Source: Zygnema cylindricum (Eukaryota; Streptophyta; Zygnematophyceae; Zygnematales; Zygnemataceae). From it: a DNA stretch of 31,398 nt. The notes under the pieces are model-generated. The model saw only the letters and a program-made list of their open reading frames with translations, made no database searches and was not told the origin of the DNA. The DNA is taken from assembly GCA_037447655.1 (NCBI GenBank), contig JBBHKE010003219.1:130063-161460 (forward strand). Reading direction: 5' to 3'. The stretch's first letter is position 1, and the number at the start of each line of letters is the position of its first letter. The position numbers were made by a program, and so were the translations under genes. Positions 28,601 to 31,398 of the stretch are shown in pieces.

Positions 28601-30268
28601 TATGTTTCATCTGAACGTTGTCTCATCCAATTATTGACTCATTCGAAAGAGTATTGTCTTATCTGATTATTTTGTCATCCGTTTATAATCTCATCCACTT
28701 GTTGTCTCATCCGATTCCTATTATTTCCTCATTTGTTTGTTTCCTCGTCCAATTATTGTCTCATTCATTTTTTTACGTCATCTGAATATCATCTCATTTG
28801 ATTAAGGGCCCCGTCAGATTTATATTTTATCTTATTATTGTCTTATCTGATTGTTTTTTAATCCAATTTTTGCCTTATTCGTCTTATTCCTCTTGCCATT
28901 TTCTTTCCAGAGGGTCACACTGTGAGAGTGCTCACTCGGTCGGTCGAACACGCAAAAAAGGTTTTTGCAGGTAATGTCTTTCCTTTCTCACGTTCTTTTT
29001 CAATAAATCTTCAACTTCTCTCTCCCTCTCCCTCTTCCTCTCCCTTTGTCTCCCTCCGTCTCCCTCTCCTTCTCCCTCTCCCTCGTCCTCTCCCTTTGTC
29101 TCCCTCTATCCCCCTCTCCCTCTTCCTCCCCTCTTCCTCTCCCTCTCTTTCCCCCTTTCTCTCCCTCTCCCCCTCCCTCTCCCTCGTCCTCCCCCTCCCT
29201 CTCCCTCGTCCTCTCCTTTTGTCTTCCTCCGTCTCCGTCTCCGTCTCCGTCTCCGTCTCCGTCTCCGTCTCCCTCTCCCTCTCCCTCTCTTTCCCATTCT
29301 CCCCCTCTGCCCCTCCCTCTCCCCCTCGTCCTCACCAACCCTAAAAACCCTAAAAAACCCTCTCCCTTTCCCTCTTCCTCTCTCTCTCCCTCTACCTCTC
29401 CCTCTCCCTCTACCTCTCCCTCTCCCTCTCCCTCTACCTCTCCCTGCCTCTCTCCCTCTCACTGAATCTGCTCCCATCTGCAGGATCACCCAATGGCAGG
29501 CTCTCATTTGTGGAGCCCTCTGATTGGCCGACAGCCGTGGAGGGGTCCACAGGAGTAGTCAATTTGGCCGGGACTCCCATCAGTACTCGCTGGACTCCGG
29601 AGGTAATCCACACTAATTCTCATGTTTTTTTTGGGTGGTCGCTTACTTGCCGGACGCCTGAGGTGATCCACACTAATTTTGGTATCCTGACGACTCAACC
29701 ACTTGTTTTTTGGTGGTCGGTTCTCGTTGGACTCTAGAGATAATCCACACTAATTTGGTATTTGACTCTAATTCCGGTATCAACTCCCAAGTCCCAAGTC
29801 TCGATCATCTCAGCATTTTTTTTTGTGATCTGAACACTTTAACTTTTGAAGGTATCAAGACTAATTTCGGTGTTAAGCTCTAACATTCTCGAGGCAAAAA
29901 TTACTCGTTTTTGAATTCCGTAATTTTCGATACCAGACACTTGTCATCTGCAAAATTTGCAGTTCGTAAGTAATCCACACTAATTATGGTATTCCGTTCT
30001 AATTCTTAATATCGCTGTTATAAAAGCTTTTGTAAGTAGTCCACACTAATTCCGGTGTACCATTCAAACTCTTAATTCACCGCTGTTTGTAAACGGTGAA
30101 AAATACTGTATTTCTCAGCACTATTATTTTTTTGGGATAAAAAACATCGAATGTTTTGTGCCGTAATGATGGAAAGAAATCTAGTTTTATAATTGGGCAT
30201 ATTGGGGTTTAATGGGGTATCAGGTGAAAGCCGATATAAAAACGAGTCGAATTGATGTCACAAAAAAG
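25344..30268 (+). CDS. Epimerase family SDR39U1/GC1-SulA-like, chloroplast, 3' partial
   Basis: Extended short-chain dehydrogenase/epimerase-like protein; the Arabidopsis relative (GIANT CHLOROPLAST 1/SulA) acts in plastid division, and its enzymatic activity is unclear. Exons are 25344-25535, 26959-27054, 27867-27933, 28911-28970, 29484-29602 and 30224-30268, consistent in phase, giving 193 aa before the window ends. Residues 1-64 are rich in Ala, Ser and Arg with few acids, a likely chloroplast transit peptide with three PRG repeats. GGTGFIG (103-109) is the NAD(P)-binding loop, VRVLTRS follows, and VVNLAGTPISTRWTPE (163-178) is the family signature. The last exon, VKADIKTSRIDVTKK, fits the family helix after RWTPE and is followed by a GC donor (AAG|GCAAGC). 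The remaining two thirds of the protein are not found before the poly-T end. Exon 1 to exon 2 linkage is inferred. Confidence 0.82.
25607..25900 (+). repeat. (CT)n and CT-rich tract in epimerase intron 1
   Basis: About 35 CT dinucleotides (25607-25673), then a looser CT-rich stretch up to TTAACTTTCAG at about 25873. The end looks like a 3' splice site, but the sequence after it stops in frame, so any exon there would be non-coding or poison. Confidence 0.8.
25945..26092 (+). repeat. C-rich pyrimidine tract in epimerase intron 1
   Basis: CCCTCC and CCTTCC units, nearly free of G and with scattered A. On the minus strand it yields Gly/Arg/Glu-rich artificial frames. Confidence 0.75.
26686..26870 (+). 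repeat. Two-copy repeat in epimerase intron 1
   Basis: Two diverged copies (about 26686-26780 and 26781-26870), each running TTTGGA-ATTATAT, TATTTACATTTA-like, CTTTTAT, TATTTCACT and TTTTTTCTTG in the same order. AT-rich and non-coding. Confidence 0.6.
27505..27850 (+). repeat. ACTGTA hexamer repeat before epimerase exon 3
   Basis: A degenerate (ACTGTA/ACTGTG)n array of about 340 bp, encoding Thr-Val dipeptides in one frame, ends just before the acceptor of exon 3. The exon itself begins ATGACTGTGACAGTGAGTGG (M-T-V-T-V), in the same pattern. The array is inside the intron; the long Thr/Val open frame is not a gene. Confidence 0.75.
28274..28770 (+). repeat. TTGTCTCATCCGATTA-type repeats in epimerase intron 3
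   Basis: More than fifteen diverged units of 16-24 bp built on TTGTCTCATCCGATTA with Y-rich variants. They occupy most of the intron between exons 3 and 4. Confidence 0.8.
28995..29460 (+). repeat. CT-rich tract with GTCTCC array and telomere-like insert
   Basis: Intron 4 is almost wholly CCCTCT-type repeat. It holds about seven perfect GTCTCC hexamers (29231-29270) and, at 29336-29361, AACCCTAAAAACCCTAAAAA then ACCCT, resembling plant telomere repeats (CCCTAAA). The tract runs to near the exon 5 acceptor at 29483. Confidence 0.85.
29603..30055 (+). repeat. Five copies of the epimerase exon 5 donor region
   Basis: The exact 12-mer TCCACACTAATT stands at 29607, 29667, 29744, 29974 and 30040. 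The first directly follows the real exon 5 donor. In the second and third copies the exon edge is also copied: CGCTGGACTCCGGAG (exon), TGCCGGACGCCTGAG and CGTTGGACTCTAGAG. Copy 2 keeps GAG|GTGATC and copies 4 and 5 keep GTAAGTA, so there are decoy donors. Confidence 0.8.
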
Positions 30269-30274
30269 GCAAGC
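30269..30274 (+). other. GC donor of a GC-AG intron
   Basis: The sequence AAAAAG|GCAAGC follows exon 6, with the coding match to the family ending exactly there and low-complexity sequence after it. GC-AG introns are about 1 percent of plant introns and have this strong consensus. The matching acceptor is not in the window. Confidence 0.6.
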
Positions 30275-30383
30275 TATTTCCTATTTTTTCTTTTTTTTCT
30301 TTTTTAAACCCCTAAGTTTATAATCTAGCAACAAACTGCACGCTGTAAATGTTTGCTTTAAAACAATTTAACATATAAAGCAA

Positions 30384-30437
<54 letters not shown>
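30384..30437. repeat. (CA)n(TA)n microsatellite
   Basis: Five CA repeats followed by about 22 TA repeats inside epimerase intron 6. Confidence 0.9.
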
Positions 30438-30440
<3 letters not shown>

Positions 30441-30596
30441 GAAATTGTATATAAGTTCACTGATATTTTTCAAATCCATGAGAAAGAAGAACGAAGTACC
30501 TGAAATACAAAATTACAAGGCCATTAGTATGGGTCAAATGGGGAAACAAATTCAAATGAAGTGTACTATTCAATTCAATTTCGTTTAGTTCAGTTC

Positions 30597-30760
30597 AAGA
30601 GAGAGAGGAGAGAAAGTGAAAGAGAGAGACGGAGGGAGGGAGGAAGAGAGGAGGGGGAGAGGGAGGGGGGAGGGGGGAGGGGGGGGGAGGGAGAGCAAGA
30701 GAGAGAGACAGAAAGGAACAGAGAGAAAGAAAGAAAGAGAAAAAGAAAGAGAAATTCAAT
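30597..30760. repeat. Purine-rich GA/G tract
   Basis: GAGA repeats with a core of G-runs (about 30650-30690) that fits the G-quadruplex pattern several times over. It is the only large simple tract in this gene that is purine-rich on the sense strand. Confidence 0.8.
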
Positions 30761-31280
30761 TCGTTGTTTGATTTGATTCAATTCCATTGAAATCAAGTTT
30801 GTAGTGTTGCTTCTTTTTTTTTTGGGAAATTTTGTGCAGCAGGACTGTCGACCACAATTAGTATTGATGTTGATTTTGAAAATCTTAGTGTTTTAATCAA
30901 CGCACAGAAAGAAAATAAAATGAAACAAAAGACGTCGAATAAATTAAAATTTTGTAAATAAATTACGTTAGGAAAAAAATAATGGGAAAAGAAGTTTAAA
31001 TCGGCTGTGTTCCATGCTAATGCTTTTTTTTGTTTCCTGAAACAAATCAAATTCTTGTTGTGATTGTAGACTAAGAACAGAAAATTCATGAGTCAAAAAA
31101 TATTAAATTTATAATTAAAAAGAAATTAAAGTTCTTGTAAAAATTATTTAAGCCGATTCTGATGATGTTCATCTCCTCTCTCTTTTTCTTCTTTTTGTTT
31201 TTATTCATGTTTTTTTTTTTGCTTTCATTTTTGATTTTAATTTTTAATTTGATTTTCTTTCGATTTTGTGTTTTTTTTTT

Positions 31281-31398
<118 letters not shown>

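Noticed and set aside
28274-28770. CRISPR-like regular repeats
   Set aside because: Units are short, diverged and without unique spacers, and the context is a spliced plant gene; it is an intronic minisatellite.
29336-29361. True telomere or chromosome end
   Set aside because: Only two imperfect units, inside an intron with coding sequence continuing on both sides.
28995-29460. Protein coding through the CT tract (open frames up to 140 codons)
   Set aside because: Low-complexity only. The exons on both sides join in phase without it.
30835-30960. Next epimerase exon after GTGCAG
   Set aside because: None of the frames after this acceptor-like site resembles the expected family segment after DVTKK, and they stop quickly.

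Overview
The window looks like nuclear DNA of a green plant of the streptophyte type (a land plant or a charophyte-grade alga). The evidence is four spliced protein genes: a plant-type cytochrome c oxidase subunit 5c, a plant-like mitochondrial thiamine diphosphate carrier, the chloroplast epimerase-like protein known as GC1/SulA (SDR39U1 family) with a transit-peptide-like leader, and a plastid- or mitochondrion-type FAD monooxygenase. DNA is AT-rich, introns are long and full of simple repeats, and miniature transposons are common. I cannot name the species. There is no sign of bacterial operons, rRNA, tRNA or CRISPR.

Layout. 1-1.8 kb: no recognisable gene. 1.8-8.1 kb: a transposon graveyard holding three PIF/Harbinger-like non-autonomous elements flanked by TAA/TTA, four TA-flanked MITEs side by side, and several other inverted-repeat elements; no transposase is readable. 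8.2-9.8 kb (+): COX5C, with a telo-box upstream and one intron inside the coding region. 10.1-11.5 kb: another MITE cluster, including a readable triple nesting. 13.3-16.7 kb (-): FAD monooxygenase, 4 exons, 721 aa. 17.6-18.8 kb: a tandem-repeat block split by a TA-flanked MITE. 20.1-24.3 kb (-): thiamine diphosphate carrier, 7 exons, 339 aa. 24.25-25.34 kb: a shared head-to-head promoter region. 25.3-30.3 kb (+): the SDR39U1/GC1-like gene, six exons visible, with its 3' end outside the window. The window ends in 117 uninterrupted T.

The genes are not a pathway cluster. All four probably act in organelles: COX5C and the carrier in the mitochondrial inner membrane, the epimerase-like protein in the plastid, and the monooxygenase location unknown. 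The carrier and epimerase genes diverge from one ~1.1 kb region and both carry the same 12-base G-box palindrome in their first coding exon.

The most unusual pattern is that repeats in the introns and 3' flanks look like copies of the adjoining exon edge. This is seen at the end of the carrier coding region, the end of the monooxygenase coding region, the acceptor of carrier exon 5, the donor of epimerase exon 5 (five copies) and perhaps the acceptor of epimerase exon 3. Some copies keep decoy splice sites.

Exon boundaries were derived by reading splice sites, phase and family resemblance by eye; no search or transcript data were available.
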